Below, one piece after another: positions 16,667 through 26,832 of a stretch of DNA of 55,004 nt. Source of the stretch: Opitutaceae bacterium (GTDB lineage: Bacteria; Verrucomicrobiota; Verrucomicrobiia; Opitutales; Opitutaceae). The stretch lies in assembly GCA_947474995.1 (NCBI GenBank), contig CANJNJ010000010.1:1-55004 (forward strand). The letters are read 5' to 3'. The notes beneath the pieces are model-generated. The model made no database searches. It saw only the letters and a program-made list of their open reading frames with translations, and was not told where the DNA came from. Numbering within the stretch: the stretch's first letter is position 1; each line of letters opens with the position of its first letter. The position numbers and the translations under genes are program-made.

Positions 16667-17650
16667 ATGAAATCCCCCATTCGCGTCGCCGTTACCGGAG
16701 CCGCCGGCCAAATCGGTTACTCCCTCCTGCCCCGCATCGCCTCGGGTGCGATGTTCGGGCCCGACCAGCCCGTCATTCTTCAGCTCATTGAGGCCCCGAT
16801 CGAGAAGGCAATGAAAGCCCTCGAGGGCGTCGCGATGGAACTCGACGACTGCGCGTTTCCGCTGCTGAAGGGCATCGTGATGACCGACGACCCGAGGGTC
16901 GGCTTCAAGGATGCCAACTGGTGCCTGCTCGTTGGCGCCAAGCCGCGCGGGCCGGGCATGGAGCGCGCCGACCTCCTGAAGGACAACGGCACGATCTTTA
17001 TCAGCCAGGGCCAGATCATCGATGCCGTCTCCGCCGCCGACGCCCGCGTCGCCGTGGTCGGCAATCCGGCAAACACCAACTGCATGATCGCCGCCTCGCA
17101 GGCCAAGCGCCTCACCCCTGACCGTTTCACCGCGATGGTCCGCCTCGACCAAAACCGGGCGCAGACGCAGCTCGCGAAGAAGGCCGGTGTCGACCTCACC
17201 GAGGTGAAAAACATCTTCATCTACGGCAATCACAGCCCGACGATGTTTCCCGCGTTCGCCCATGCGACGATTGCGGGCAAACCCGCCACCTCGGTCATCA
17301 CCGACACCGCCTGGCTCCATGGCGCCTTCTGCGAAACCGTTGGCAAGCGCGGCGCCGCCATCATCGCCGCCCGCGGCGCCTCTTCGGCCGCGTCGGCCGC
17401 CAACGCCCTCACCGATCACGTGCGCAGCCTCGTCACGCCGGGTGCCGTGCACTCGATTGCCGTGAAGTCGAACGGCGCCTACGGTTTCGATCCCGCGGTC
17501 TGGGCCGGGATGCCGGTTCGCACCACGACGCCGGGCAGCTACGAGGTCATCACGAGCTATGTGATGGACGATTTCGCCAAGTCGAAGATCGCCACCACGA
17601 ACAAAGAACTCGTCGACGAGCGCGGTTTCGTCGCCGACATGATCAAGTAA
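16667..17650 (+). CDS. mdh: Malate dehydrogenase
   Basis: Interconverts malate and oxaloacetate with NAD in the citric acid cycle. The 327-aa protein has the Rossmann motif [19 protein letters not shown], the substrate-loop arginines in [38 protein letters not shown] (Asp-Arg pair), and [11 protein letters not shown] with the catalytic His. These match the cytosolic-type MDH of many bacteria (type 2). A T-rich stretch before ATG 16667 (CTTCTTCTCTCTCT) lacks a strong ribosome site. It follows DAHP synthase and a REP element with no sign of co-transcription. Confidence 0.96.
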   Translation: MKSPIRVAVTGAAGQIGYSLLPRIASGAMFGPDQPVILQLIEAPIEKAMKALEGVAMELDDCAFPLLKGIVMTDDPRVGFKDANWCLLVGAKPRGPGMERADLLKDNGTIFISQGQIIDAVSAADARVAVVGNPANTNCMIAASQAKRLTPDRFTAMVRLDQNRAQTQLAKKAGVDLTEVKNIFIYGNHSPTMFPAFAHATIAGKPATSVITDTAWLHGAFCETVGKRGAAIIAARGASSAASAANALTDHVRSLVTPGAVHSIAVKSNGAYGFDPAVWAGMPVRTTTPGSYEVITSYVMDDFAKSKIATTNKELVDERGFVADMIK

Positions 17651-17803
17651 GACCTTCGGGCGAGACCGAAAGGTGGACCGTGCGCTCCGCGCGCGGTCAG
17701 GCGGTGGGCGGAGCGCACCGCCCACCCGGTAAGTCTTCGGTGGGTTAAAGCCTGACGTTTTCCCAAATGTCATCAGCAGCGCAGCGCGGAATGACAGACT
17801 TCT

Positions 17804-18499
17804 TTATCCGATCAGCCCGGAGAGCGCCTTGCTGATTTGGAACGCCTCGCGCACGGCGTTGAAGGCATCGATCAGTTCCGCGGGAGCTCCGGCCCGCGGA
17901 AACACCACTTCTAGAGTGGCCCCGCTGCACCGGACCTGCGCATCGACCCCTTCGACGGCGATCACGCATTCGCGGTAGTCCGACGGATAAGTCACCGTCA
18001 GGCCACCCTCGCCATCGAGGGCCTCAATCGCATCGATCACCGCTTCGACGCGCGCCCCTTGGCGGAGGGCGAAAGAAATTTCGGAGAAGCGCGATGCGAA
18101 GATGCGCCCAAATTCCGCCGTGCGCGCCAGCTCTTCGCTTTTGAGGTCGCGCAAAATTGTCACCACCGCGAAGCGGTCCGGCGCGCCCGCTTCCAACGCG
18201 TAGGAAATCTCCACCGCGAAGTTCTTCGCCGTCAGCATCGCCGACGGACTCGCCACGCTCAGCGCCACCTCCTTCCGCTTGTAGCCCAAGGCCGCCCGCA
18301 CCGCCTGAAAAAGCGTTTCCGCCTCCTGCGCCAGTTCCCCGGCACAGAGCTTTCCCAGAAACGCGTGGGTCGTCGCATTGACCGCGTCGGGCAGCGTGTG
18401 ATGACCTTTCTTGAATCCGCCGAGTTTCTTCACAAACCCGCCCGTCCGCCCGATAAAGCAGATGTCCGCGATAATATTGGAAGGAAGCCCGCCGGTCAT
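17804..18499 (-). CDS. Conserved-looking hypothetical protein
   Basis: A 231-aa soluble protein with no recognised family. It opens with FIGRTGGFVKKLGGFKKGHH, then an alpha-rich stretch, a mixed alpha/beta region (EVALSVASPSAMLTAKNFAVE, DRFAVVTILRDLKSEE), and ends AFQISKALSGLIG. The absence of a signal peptide or membrane segment places it in the cytosol. It appears monocistronic: mdh converges on it from the left and the next gene to the right ends 127 bases before its start. Codon use is like its neighbours, so it is likely a real gene. Confidence 0.7.
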   Translation of the reverse strand: MTGGLPSNIIADICFIGRTGGFVKKLGGFKKGHHTLPDAVNATTHAFLGKLCAGELAQEAETLFQAVRAALGYKRKEVALSVASPSAMLTAKNFAVEISYALEAGAPDRFAVVTILRDLKSEELARTAEFGRIFASRFSEISFALRQGARVEAVIDAIEALDGEGGLTVTYPSDYRECVIAVEGVDAQVRCSGATLEVVFPRAGAPAELIDAFNAVREAFQISKALSGLIG

Positions 18500-18625
18500 T
18501 CACGGCCGAGCAAACGCGAGGCCGGAATCTGCGCCAGCTCTAATCGAACCCAAAAAACGCGATATCGCTTCGGTCTGCATCGCTTTCAACTTTCACCTCT
18601 CAACTTTCACCGGCACGAGTCCGGC

Positions 18626-21070
18626 TTAGTCGTCCCCCGGCGCACCCGCCGCTTCCCGCCACCGTCCCACAATTAGCGCCGTCACGTCGCGTCCGTCCTG
18701 CTCCAATCGGGCGAGGTTGGGCCGTGCCCGAAGCAACTCCCCCCGCGACGTTCGCCCCTCGACAAATTCCAACCGCCAAATTCCGCTCACGCGGACCGCC
18801 TGACCGTTGGGTTGCTCGAGATCTCCGCCGGCCACGTGGGTGCCACGCGCAAAGCCAAGTTCAAGTGTCGGCGCCGCGTCTCCAAGCGCCCGAATGTTGC
18901 CGATGTTAACCGGCCCCGAAAACCGCACGTCGGGCGCGTAAACACCCGTCATGCCGGAGCGGGCCGAAAAGACGGCGTTGCCTGCGCGCACGGCGCCAAA
19001 CCGGCCAACCTGGCTCGCGATGGAAATCGAGGTGACGTGCGCCTGCCCATCGAAACCCACCGGGGAAGATGATCCCGCGAAGGATTGCGGCTGCCGGCGC
19101 GCGGCGATTACCGCCAAATTCGTCGTCTCGTCCGCACCAGTGATGGAGATCGCTGCGCCCCCTTTCATAAATGCGACCACCCGGCCATCGTCGCGTGGCA
19201 CCGGGAAAAGGGGCGCCGCGTCGGCGAGACGGATCGTCATCGTCCCTGCGCCGTTAAAATCGACGTGGACCAGGCCGCCTTGCAGATCGAAAAACGCCAC
19301 CCGCATGAATTTTTTCGGCGCCGCGGACACGCTCGTCACGGACTCGCACAACAGCATCTCGTCATACACCACGCGATTCGGCGCCACCCGGTTCGGTTTG
19401 ATCGGAAACGTTGAACCCCGGAAATCAATGAGTTGCGTCGTCATAACCAATTCGGTCGCCGAGCCGTTACGAATGAGAAAACCCAGCTCATAAATGTCCG
19501 CCGGCACCAGCCAGCGGCGCATCGTAAAACAGAAACCGGCGTCGCGCCACTGTTCACCCGGAAACGCCGCCGCGACATCCGGTCGCGCGACCCCGGCGGT
19601 CGTCAGAATATGCCGGACCTCGCCCGACCGGAGCATGACTTGCACGTCGCCCGGACGCGAGGCCCGGCCCGCGATCGCCGCCCAGCCATCGATCGTGACC
19701 AGATTGCCGGCCACGACGATCCGATCAACCGCACTGGAGAGGTGCGTGCCAGGATGAATGTCAGGAAGCGCAAGTTCTTTCGACTGGCGGGGCATTTCAA
19801 ACACCCCGCGACGCTCCGCCTCCCGAATCACGCGGGTGGCGTGCTGCGGCAGGGGATGCAGCGTCTCTTCGCCTTCGCCATCACGTCCATGGCGCACGAA
19901 GTCGGCCACCGCGCAGTCACGGGCCGCCAGCCAGCGCCTCGCGGGGCCGGCTGAGCTCACGTTGGCCGCGAGATTGAAAACGGCGAGGCCCGACACCAGC
20001 CAGAGGAATTGCCGTTCCGACCTCACGTCCGCACCGCGGCGATGCAGCGCGACGAAAAGGCCCAAGGCCCACGCCAGGGCCGCCAACACGTAATAGCGGG
20101 AACTCACGACGCCGCCGCCAAGGTTAGCCCGCCCGAGCGCGACCAACCCCAGCGCGGCCACCGCCCAGCAGGCGAGCGGCAGCGCAATCCGTTCCCGGCT
20201 GATCTCCCCACTCTTTAATTGCCAAGCGAGCAGCGATAGGAGGACAAGCCCAGCGCTCACCGCCACCGCCTGATTTCCCAAGGCCAGCGGCGCGCCCAGC
20301 AATTCCAGCCAATAAGCCAGGACGTGGACCAACCCGCCGAGCGACCAATCGCCGATGTGATGGGCCGGATTGAAGCTGAAGTCCGCGATAAAGACCGACC
20401 CCGCGACCGCGACCGCCGCCACCCAAGCCACGACCGCTCGCCGGCGCCGAGCGGCGGCGAGCACCACGGCGCCAACCGGCCAGAGCATCAAGCCGTGGGC
20501 CAGCGTAAAGGTTGCCAAACCAGCAAACGCGATCGCTCCCCAGAAAGTCAGCCAGCCACCCCGGGCCAGCCCCACGACAGCCACGGCCGCCAAGAAAACC
20601 ACTTGAAAGTGATCGATCGACGACCCGGACCAGAAAAAATTTTCGAAATGTTGGAGCTGAAAGAGCAGACCCGCCAACAGCAGGGCCATGCCCCATTGGC
20701 GCGCCACCGATCCGGCGGTGCGAATCAGGAGTGCACAGAGCCCACAGAGAAATAAATTTCCGATGAGGCTAAAGAAGGCGAAATTCACCGTGCCCGTCAG
20801 CCAATAGCTGCCGGCGAGCATCAACCGGCTGGTGACCATGCGATGCTCGTTGTGCATCTCGAACAGCCAGCGAAACAACTCCTTCCCCGTGACGCCGTCA
20901 TGGAGCCGCACGAGCAGCATCAGCGTCCCGTCAATGTCGTCCAGATAGGCCACGTTGCGGGCCGCAAAAACGGCTCGCACCAGCATATACGCAACCGGCG
21001 CAACCAGCAGGACCACGGCGGGAACAACGACCCGCGCGGGCAACCCCCATTTCGACTTGGTGGGCATCAA
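18626..21070 (-). CDS. Large membrane protein with soluble C-terminal half
   Basis: An 814-aa protein in two parts. Residues 1 to about 375 have ten or eleven hydrophobic helices, with an acidic loop YLDDIDGTLMLLVRLHDG after the first helix and HNEHRMVTSRLML further on. This resembles the GT-C type glycosyltransferases of polyprenyl-sugar pathways, where acidic residues in the first loop are catalytic. The rest is soluble and beta-rich, with GWAAIAGRASRPGDVQVMLR and VHVDFNGAGTMTIRLADAAP. No close family was recognised for the C-terminal half. Nothing in the neighbourhood points to a glycan pathway, so the enzyme call is tentative. Confidence 0.6.
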   Translation of the reverse strand: MMPTKSKWGLPARVVVPAVVLLVAPVAYMLVRAVFAARNVAYLDDIDGTLMLLVRLHDGVTGKELFRWLFEMHNEHRMVTSRLMLAGSYWLTGTVNFAFFSLIGNLFLCGLCALLIRTAGSVARQWGMALLLAGLLFQLQHFENFFWSGSSIDHFQVVFLAAVAVVGLARGGWLTFWGAIAFAGLATFTLAHGLMLWPVGAVVLAAARRRRAVVAWVAAVAVAGSVFIADFSFNPAHHIGDWSLGGLVHVLAYWLELLGAPLALGNQAVAVSAGLVLLSLLAWQLKSGEISRERIALPLACWAVAALGLVALGRANLGGGVVSSRYYVLAALAWALGLFVALHRRGADVRSERQFLWLVSGLAVFNLAANVSSAGPARRWLAARDCAVADFVRHGRDGEGEETLHPLPQHATRVIREAERRGVFEMPRQSKELALPDIHPGTHLSSAVDRIVVAGNLVTIDGWAAIAGRASRPGDVQVMLRSGEVRHILTTAGVARPDVAAAFPGEQWRDAGFCFTMRRWLVPADIYELGFLIRNGSATELVMTTQLIDFRGSTFPIKPNRVAPNRVVYDEMLLCESVTSVSAAPKKFMRVAFFDLQGGLVHVDFNGAGTMTIRLADAAPLFPVPRDDGRVVAFMKGGAAISITGADETTNLAVIAARRQPQSFAGSSSPVGFDGQAHVTSISIASQVGRFGAVRAGNAVFSARSGMTGVYAPDVRFSGPVNIGNIRALGDAAPTLELGFARGTHVAGGDLEQPNGQAVRVSGIWRLEFVEGRTSRGELLRARPNLARLEQDGRDVTALIVGRWREAAGAPGDD

Positions 21071-21407
21071 ATCCTATCCGGACGCCGGGGCCGCTGACGA
21101 AATTACCCCGTGGACCGGGCCTTGCGGGCACAATCCAAGTATGAACGCAAAACTATCGCATGAGACTGCCACGGGGTTGGGGGGGTTGCAGCTGGGGAAG
21201 CTGCGAATTGAAGAAACCGCAAACTGGTAAAGCCCAGCGACAAGGCAAGTCCTTGTTCGGGCCTCGACGTTCGTGCCACGGCGGGAGGCGCACGGGCAGC
21301 GGCTTGCGAAAACTAAAGGCGAGGAGCTAAAAATTCAGCGCCGCTCCGCTTCACGCCAGGGCCTGAATCCGCGGAAAGGAAAAATCTTTCCAAACCAGGC
21401 CGGACCG
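21071..21407. other. Gene-free stretch between the membrane protein and glcF
   Basis: This 337-base region must hold the promoter of the minus-strand membrane protein and the 3' end of the glc operon. A small hairpin, ACAAGG/CCTTGT, is visible near 21240-21257. No convincing ORF, tRNA or known riboswitch was found. Confidence 0.4.
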
Positions 21408-22673
21408 CTACGCCCGCTTCTCATACGCATCGCGCAGCACCTGCATCGTATGCTGCACGCGAATCGGCGAGCCCGATTTCGCGAGGTGCGCGCGCAGCTG
21501 CGTGAGGCAGCCGATGTTGCCCGTCGCCACCGTCTGGGCGCCGGTCGCGACGACGGCCGCGGCCTTCTGCGCGCCCAAGGACGACGCGGTTTCCGGCTGA
21601 TCGAGATTATAGGTGCCCGCACTGCCACAGCACATGTGCGCATTCGCGAGTTCCTTGACCGACACACCAGGAATCGCCTGCAACAGCCCGCGCGGTTCGA
21701 CCCGCACGTTCTGCGCGTTGGCGAGGTGACACGCGTCGTGATAGGCGACCGCCCGGCCCTCGCCCCAGCCCTGCGGCTTCTCCCGCAGACCGAGCTTCGC
21801 CAGAAAAACACTGACATCGACGACGCGTTTCCGAAACGACTCGGCCCGCGCCTCGTCGGGCGTGCCCTTCAGGACGAGGTGATACTCGTGCATCGCCGAG
21901 CCGCAGCCGGCGGCGTTGGTGAGAATCGCATCCACCTCCGCGGGGAACGCGTCGAGGTTGCGCCGGGCAAACGCCTGCGCCGCCGTCAAGTCACCCGTGT
22001 GCCACGCGAGGCCGCCGCAGCAGCCCTGCGCCGCCGGCACGATGACTTCGATGCCGTTGCGCGTCAGGACATCGATCGTCGCGACGTTGATGTCCGGCTC
22101 GAGGACCTGCTGCGCACAACCGGCGAGCAACGCGACGCGGGCGCGCCGTTCGCCTTTCGCCGGATTCACCGGTGCGAGCGTCACGGCGGGCGGAACCGAC
22201 GCGGGCGCCAAATCGAGCATCGGACGCAGCACCGAAGGAACCAAAGCGCCAAACAGCCGGCCCAGTTTCGCCCCGGCGAGTGCGAGGCGGAAACGGGCCG
22301 GATAGGGAATCGTCATCGCGGCCATCCAGCGCCGCAGGCGTTCGCCCGTGGTGCGCGGCAGCTTCGACTGCACTTCGGCGCGATAGGGACTGATCAGATC
22401 GCGATAAGGCACGCCGCTCGGGCAGGCCGGTTCACAGGCGAGGCACCCGAGGCAACGATCGATGTACGGCTGCGCGGCGGTCGCGGCCAAGGTACCCTCG
22501 AGCACCTGCTTCATCAACACGATGCGGCCGCGCGGCGAATCCATCTCCTGCCCGAATTCCTGATAGGTCGGACACGCTGCCAGACAGAAGCCACAATGCA
22601 CGCACGCTTGCACGGCATGCGCCATCGGTTCGCCCAACGGGCCGTGTTCCTGGGTTTTGATCGCGTGGAGCAT
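21408..22673 (-). CDS. glcF: Glycolate oxidase iron-sulfur subunit
   Basis: The electron-transfer subunit of the membrane-associated glycolate oxidase, 421 aa. Two ferredoxin-type 4Fe-4S motifs are complete: CVHCGFCLAACP near residue 24 and CLGCLACEPACP near 74. Two cysteine-rich CCG domains follow, with AGCAQQV, QGCCGGLAWHTGD, AAGCGSAMHEY, HDACHL and HMCCGSAGTYN. It passes electrons from the GlcD/GlcE flavins to the quinone pool. Its start overlaps the glcE stop, and it is the last gene of a tightly coupled glcD-glcE-glcF operon. Confidence 0.95.
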   Translation of the reverse strand: MLHAIKTQEHGPLGEPMAHAVQACVHCGFCLAACPTYQEFGQEMDSPRGRIVLMKQVLEGTLAATAAQPYIDRCLGCLACEPACPSGVPYRDLISPYRAEVQSKLPRTTGERLRRWMAAMTIPYPARFRLALAGAKLGRLFGALVPSVLRPMLDLAPASVPPAVTLAPVNPAKGERRARVALLAGCAQQVLEPDINVATIDVLTRNGIEVIVPAAQGCCGGLAWHTGDLTAAQAFARRNLDAFPAEVDAILTNAAGCGSAMHEYHLVLKGTPDEARAESFRKRVVDVSVFLAKLGLREKPQGWGEGRAVAYHDACHLANAQNVRVEPRGLLQAIPGVSVKELANAHMCCGSAGTYNLDQPETASSLGAQKAAAVVATGAQTVATGNIGCLTQLRAHLAKSGSPIRVQHTMQVLRDAYEKRA

Positions 22674-23746
22674 TAGTCGTCGAGATTCGGAAACCGGTTC
22701 AAGGGATCGAGGGCCACCTTGACGGCCCGCATGATGTCAAAGCGCGGCCGCACGCCCGGCCACAGGAGCCCCGCGCCGCGGAGCGCGAGCGCCGGCCACG
22801 GCAAGGAGGGCAAGGACGCCCCCGGCGGCAGCGAAATAAAGCCGAGGTTACCGCCCGCGCTGACCCACGAGCGCGCCTGGGGATTCGCGCGCACCACGGC
22901 CGAAAATTCCGTCACCTGCTCCGGGGTCAGCGCCACCTTGGCCAGCACGCCGCCGGCATGGGCCCAGGAGAATTCCCCCACCCGCTGCCAGAGTTCGGCC
23001 GCGGCAGCCGCGGGCAAACTCGTCCCCGGATACCGCGCGAGGATTTCCTGCGCCAGCACGTCGAGGGCGGCGGCCGGACCCGCGAGCCGCACCCAGACCG
23101 CGTTTTCGCCGGGCGAAGCCTCGAGGGCATCAAGTTCCCAGCGCGAATTGCCCGCCTCGGCGAACAGCTTGATCATCGCCGCGGCATCCTTCGCCTCGAG
23201 GCGCAACGTCCGCGTGGTCGCGGGACGGGGAAAAACCTTGAAGGTGATTTCGCCCAACACGCCAAACCGGCCGAGGCTGCCGACGAAAAATTTGGGGAAG
23301 TCGAAACCCGCCGCATTTTTCACGACCTTGCCGCCCATGCGGAGGAGGCGGCCTTCGCCATCGACGAAACGCACGCCGAGGATGAAATCGCGCAGCCCGC
23401 CAAAGCGGAAACGTCCCGGACCGCTCAATCCCGCGGCCACCGTGCCGCCAATCGTGGCACCGGAGGCGACGAGGAGCGGATCAAAAGGCAGGCTCTGCCC
23501 GCGTTCGCCCAACGTCGCGACGATTTCGCGCAACGGGGTTCCGGCGAGGGCGGTAAAGGTGAATTCGCTCGGATCGTACTCGACGATGCCGGAGAGCCGG
23601 GCCGTCGAAATCCGGATGAAGTCAGCGCTGACGTGGGTCAGCCGCGCCTTGGTGCCCGCGCCCACGGCGACCACGCGCGGCGTGGACCGCACGGTGGCGG
23701 AAAGCTCCTCGAGCGAGGTGGGGGCGAGAATCGACGCGAGGTTCAT
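22673..23746 (-). CDS. glcE: Glycolate oxidase FAD-binding subunit
   Basis: A 357-aa FAD-linked subunit. The PCMH-type FAD fold is seen in [57 protein letters not shown] and [20 protein letters not shown], which together bind FAD phosphate and ribityl groups. GlcE is shorter than GlcD and lacks its full C-terminal substrate cap, as here. It overlaps glcD upstream by four bases (ATGA) and meets glcF downstream, so all three are translated as a unit. Confidence 0.93.
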   Translation of the reverse strand: MNLASILAPTSLEELSATVRSTPRVVAVGAGTKARLTHVSADFIRISTARLSGIVEYDPSEFTFTALAGTPLREIVATLGERGQSLPFDPLLVASGATIGGTVAAGLSGPGRFRFGGLRDFILGVRFVDGEGRLLRMGGKVVKNAAGFDFPKFFVGSLGRFGVLGEITFKVFPRPATTRTLRLEAKDAAAMIKLFAEAGNSRWELDALEASPGENAVWVRLAGPAAALDVLAQEILARYPGTSLPAAAAAELWQRVGEFSWAHAGGVLAKVALTPEQVTEFSAVVRANPQARSWVSAGGNLGFISLPPGASLPSLPWPALALRGAGLLWPGVRPRFDIMRAVKVALDPLNRFPNLDD

Positions 23747-25200
23747 TCCCGGGAAATTACGCCGGCCTTCTCCAGCGGATGCAGCCCGTGTTGGGTCAGG
23801 GCCGGCGCGCCGGCCTCGGGAAACATTTTTCCGGGATTGGCGATACCGAGGGGATCGAACGCCCCGCGCACGCGCTTCATGCAGTCAATTTCGTCGGCCG
23901 AAAACATGGCAGGAAGGTAGTCGCGCTTCTCCACGCCCACACCGTGTTCGCCGGTGATCGAACCACCCATCTCGACGCACATTTTCAGGATGCGGCCGGC
24001 AAACGCCTCCGCCCGGGCCAGGCCATCCGGCTGGCGCCCATCGTAGAGAATCAACGGGTGAAGATTGCCATCGCCCGCATGAAACACATTCGCGCAGCGC
24101 AAGCCGAGCTCGCCCGACCACGCGCTGATTTTTCTCAGCGCCTCGCCGAGCCGCCGCCGCGGCACCACGCCGTCCTGCACGATGAAATCCGGGGACAGCC
24201 GGCCCACCGCGCTGAAGGCGCTCTTGCGTCCCTTCCAAATGGCCAGGCGTTCGGCCGCGTCACGGGCCGGCCGGGCTTCCACGGGCTTGCTCGCGGCAAT
24301 GATGGCGTCGAGCCGCACGCGATCGGCCTCGACCACTTCGCGCGGACCTTCGAGCTCGACGATCAGCACCGCCTCGCACCCGGGCGGATATTCGGCGTGA
24401 ACCGCCGCGACGGCCGCTTCGAGCGCCAGTGCGTCCATGATTTCGATCGCCCCGGGCAGCAGTCCGCTGGCCACGATCGCGGACACGGCATCGCCGGCCT
24501 GCTCGAGCGTGCGATAGCCGGCCAGCACCGTGTGAAATTTTTCCGCCCGCGGCAGCAGCTGCAGGGTAATTTCGAGCGCCACGCCGAACAAACCCTCGTT
24601 GCCCACGAAAAGACCCGTCCAGTCCGGCCCGATTTGCTCGCGACTCGCGCCGCCAAATTCGACGACCTCGCCCGAGGCGAGCACCGCCTTGAGGCCGAGC
24701 ACGTGGTTCGAGGTCATGCCATACTTGAGGCAATGCGCCCCGCCCGAATTGAACGCCACGTTCCCGCCGATGGTGCAAATCGACTGGCTCGAAGGATCGG
24801 GCGCGTAGTGCAGGCCATACGGCTGCGCCGCGAGGGTCACCGCAGTGTTGATCACCCCCGGCTCCACGACCGCAATCCGCTGGCCGGGATCGAGTCGGAC
24901 AATCCGGTTGAGCCGGTTCAAAGCGATGACAATGCCGCCGTGCACCGGCAGCGAGCCGCCGGAAAGACTCGTGCCGCTGCCGCGCGCCACAAACGGCAGT
25001 TTTTCCGCGTGGCAAAACCGCACCAGGGCAATCACCTCGTCCTGGGTTTCCGGCACCACGACCGCCAGCGGCTTCACCTGAAACGCCGTCAAACCGTCAC
25101 TTTCATAGGCGGCGAGCTGCGCCGGACCCCGCATGAATCGGCTGGCCGGCAGCAACCCGGCAAGGCGACTGAGGACGCCTGAAGCGTTAGGGTTTTCCAT
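23743..25200 (-). CDS. glcD: Glycolate oxidase FAD subunit (catalytic)
   Basis: Oxidises glycolate (or D-lactate) to glyoxylate as part of GlcDEF. The 485-aa protein from ATG 25200 shows [58 protein letters not shown] and [12 protein letters not shown], the PCMH FAD domain. The C-terminal FAD-oxidase domain has [17 protein letters not shown] and [17 protein letters not shown], with the metal/substrate histidines. A longer in-frame start at 25326 exists, but [13 protein letters not shown] is the normal beginning. The HAD phosphatase starts 227 bases away in the opposite direction. Confidence 0.95.
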   Translation of the reverse strand: MENPNASGVLSRLAGLLPASRFMRGPAQLAAYESDGLTAFQVKPLAVVVPETQDEVIALVRFCHAEKLPFVARGSGTSLSGGSLPVHGGIVIALNRLNRIVRLDPGQRIAVVEPGVINTAVTLAAQPYGLHYAPDPSSQSICTIGGNVAFNSGGAHCLKYGMTSNHVLGLKAVLASGEVVEFGGASREQIGPDWTGLFVGNEGLFGVALEITLQLLPRAEKFHTVLAGYRTLEQAGDAVSAIVASGLLPGAIEIMDALALEAAVAAVHAEYPPGCEAVLIVELEGPREVVEADRVRLDAIIAASKPVEARPARDAAERLAIWKGRKSAFSAVGRLSPDFIVQDGVVPRRRLGEALRKISAWSGELGLRCANVFHAGDGNLHPLILYDGRQPDGLARAEAFAGRILKMCVEMGGSITGEHGVGVEKRDYLPAMFSADEIDCMKRVRGAFDPLGIANPGKMFPEAGAPALTQHGLHPLEKAGVISRE

Positions 25201-25427
25201 GGGTGAGACAGGGTGGAACAGCCCGGGCGACCTTGACGAGTGCCGAATCATTGGCGTCCGGCAAACGGACAGAAAAAAATTACCCGCGGACCCGCCGGGG
25301 CCGCCTGGGCCGTCGCCACGCCCCAAAATCTTTCAGGGTTGGCCACCAGCACCAATCCCCCCCACGTTTCACTCATGGTTTCATCGCTTGCCTCGCACCC
25401 GCCTGCGCCCACCTCCGCTCCCTCACC

Positions 25428-26081
25428 ATGATTCGGGCCGCGGTCTTTGATTTTGACGGCCTGATTCTCGACACCGAGACGCCGTTGATCGACGCCTACG
25501 CCGAGGTGTACGCGCTTCACGGCCGGCCCTTCGAGCGGGCGGCTTTTCTACGCAGCGTCGGGCACGCGGATTATGCGTTCGAGCCCTGGCACGGATTCGG
25601 TCCGGAGTTCGATCGCGCGGCACTCGAAATCGAACGCCGCAGCCGCAAAGATGCCTTGATGCTGCGCCAGACGATCCTGCCCGGCATCGTGCCGTTGCTT
25701 GACGCGGCCCGGGAGTCGGGGATTCGGGTCGGTCTGGCTTCCAATTCCGGCCACGACTGGGTCGAAGGCCACCTCGCCCGCCTCGAACTGCTCGATCGCT
25801 TCGAGTTCATCGCCTGTCGCGGCGACACGCCCTCGCCCAAACCGGAGCCCGACCTCTACAAGCTCGTCCTCAACCGCTTCGGACTGCGCGGCCACGAAGC
25901 GATCGCCTTCGAGGATTCGCACACCGGGGCCCTCGCCGCCAAGCGCGCCGGCCTCTGGGTGGTGGCCGCGCCGAATCCCTCGACGGCACACCATGATTTC
26001 GGGCACGTTCACCGGCGCGTGAACTCGCTCGCCGAGGTGACCTTGGACGAGTTGATCGACCGTTTCTCGCTGGCATCTTGA
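25428..26081 (+). CDS. HAD-superfamily phosphatase (subfamily IA)
   Basis: A 217-aa soluble hydrolase with all HAD motifs: AAVFDFDGLILDTETP (motif I, nucleophile and acid Asp), GLASNSGHDWVEGH (motif II), KPEPDLY (motif III Lys) and AIAFEDSHTGALAAKRAG (motif IV). The helical cap lies between motifs I and II. The best match in kind is the CbbY/beta-phosphoglucomutase/phosphoglycolate phosphatase group. Because it is divergent from glcDEF, phosphoglycolate phosphatase activity feeding glycolate to GlcDEF is attractive, but that rests on context. ATG 25428 is chosen at motif I; the longer open frame upstream is intergenic. Confidence 0.88.
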   Translation: MIRAAVFDFDGLILDTETPLIDAYAEVYALHGRPFERAAFLRSVGHADYAFEPWHGFGPEFDRAALEIERRSRKDALMLRQTILPGIVPLLDAARESGIRVGLASNSGHDWVEGHLARLELLDRFEFIACRGDTPSPKPEPDLYKLVLNRFGLRGHEAIAFEDSHTGALAAKRAGLWVVAAPNPSTAHHDFGHVHRRVNSLAEVTLDELIDRFSLAS

Positions 26082-26431
26082 CCGCTACCCAGGACCTCCC
26101 CATCCGTTCCCGACAAAAAACCTAGCGCGGCGGAGCCGTAACCAAAACCCCAATCTCGTTTTACAGGAGGCCAATCCGAGGACGTTCAGAGATCAATCCC
26201 TCCGCCTGCCCTCGGTTTGTGCTCCTGTGAATATCCGGGGCCTATTCTCGGGCCGATAGGCGCGGGGAAGCATTCCGCCGCGGCGCCAAACCCTTTTCAA
26301 ACGAGAGCACATCTTCTTGTGGCCAAAGGCTTGGTCGCTTGAGTTCTGAGATATCTCCCACGGACTTGTATTCCGACTCCACCCAACGGGTCATCTTGAC
26401 CGCCTCAATCGATGAACATCACGATGTTGCC
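26082..26431. other. Gene-free stretch before the antitoxin
   Basis: 350 bases with no convincing gene. An in-frame ATG at 26339 would extend the antitoxin by 31 residues, but those residues do not resemble the family. A 10-bp palindrome GAGATATCTC lies near 26347 and could be an autoregulatory site of the antitoxin. This is inference. Confidence 0.35.
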
Positions 26432-26719
26432 ATGAGAACCACGGTCACGCTGGACCCCGACGTCGAACAACTGCTCCGGCACGCCACGCACGGCTCGCAC
26501 CGGAACTTCGCGCAGGCGCTCAATGACGGTCTCCGCCGCGGTCTCGCCCAGTTCGCCCCAGCCATCGCCGCCGGACCATTTGTCGTCAAGGCCCGGCCAA
26601 TGGGTCTACGCCCGGGACTGGAACTCTCCCGGCCGCACGATTTCGCCGACGGCCTCGATGCCCAGGCGTTCGTCCACACGACCCACAAGCTCGCCAAAGC
26701 ATTCAAAGAACTATCGTGA
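26432..26719 (+). CDS. VapB-type antitoxin, now without an intact toxin
   Basis: A 95-aa protein with the ribbon-type N-terminus MRTTVTLDPDVEQLLRHAT, then FAQALNDGLRRGL, and the toxin-binding tail motif MGLRPGLELSRPHDFADGLD. These match antitoxins of the DUF2191/VapB kind that neutralise PIN-domain RNases and repress their own promoter. Its stop overlaps a GTG (GTGA) where the toxin gene would begin, but only the toxin's C-terminal tail remains. It may persist as a regulator or be in decay. Confidence 0.8.
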   Translation: MRTTVTLDPDVEQLLRHATHGSHRNFAQALNDGLRRGLAQFAPAIAAGPFVVKARPMGLRPGLELSRPHDFADGLDAQAFVHTTHKLAKAFKELS

Positions 26720-26832
26720 CCGGCCCCCCAATCGCTTCCCTCGCGCTAAAGCACGGTGCCACCGCCCATCCGGTCGATACCGATTTCTCCCGGCTCGCCG
26801 GCGTCCGCTGGAAGAACCCCTTGCTGACGTGA
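26716..26832 (+). pseudogene. VapC (PIN-domain) toxin remnant
   Basis: The 38-codon frame starting at GTG 26716 reads IASLALKHGATAHPVDTDFS then RLAGVRWKNPLLT. This is the usual C-terminus of VapC toxins (A.LA..HGA.l.T.D.DF..f.gl.w.NPL), including the conserved Asp pair. The first 90 or so residues, with the other catalytic acids, are missing, so the toxin is dead. The deletion left the antitoxin stop fused to the toxin tail, and the remnant's TGA overlaps the GTG start of the amidohydrolase. Confidence 0.7.

Noticed and set aside
21160-21260. Fragment CCGCAAACTGGTAAAG like part of a cobalamin riboswitch
   Set aside because: The other conserved boxes of that riboswitch are absent, and the plus-strand position does not precede a plus-strand gene.
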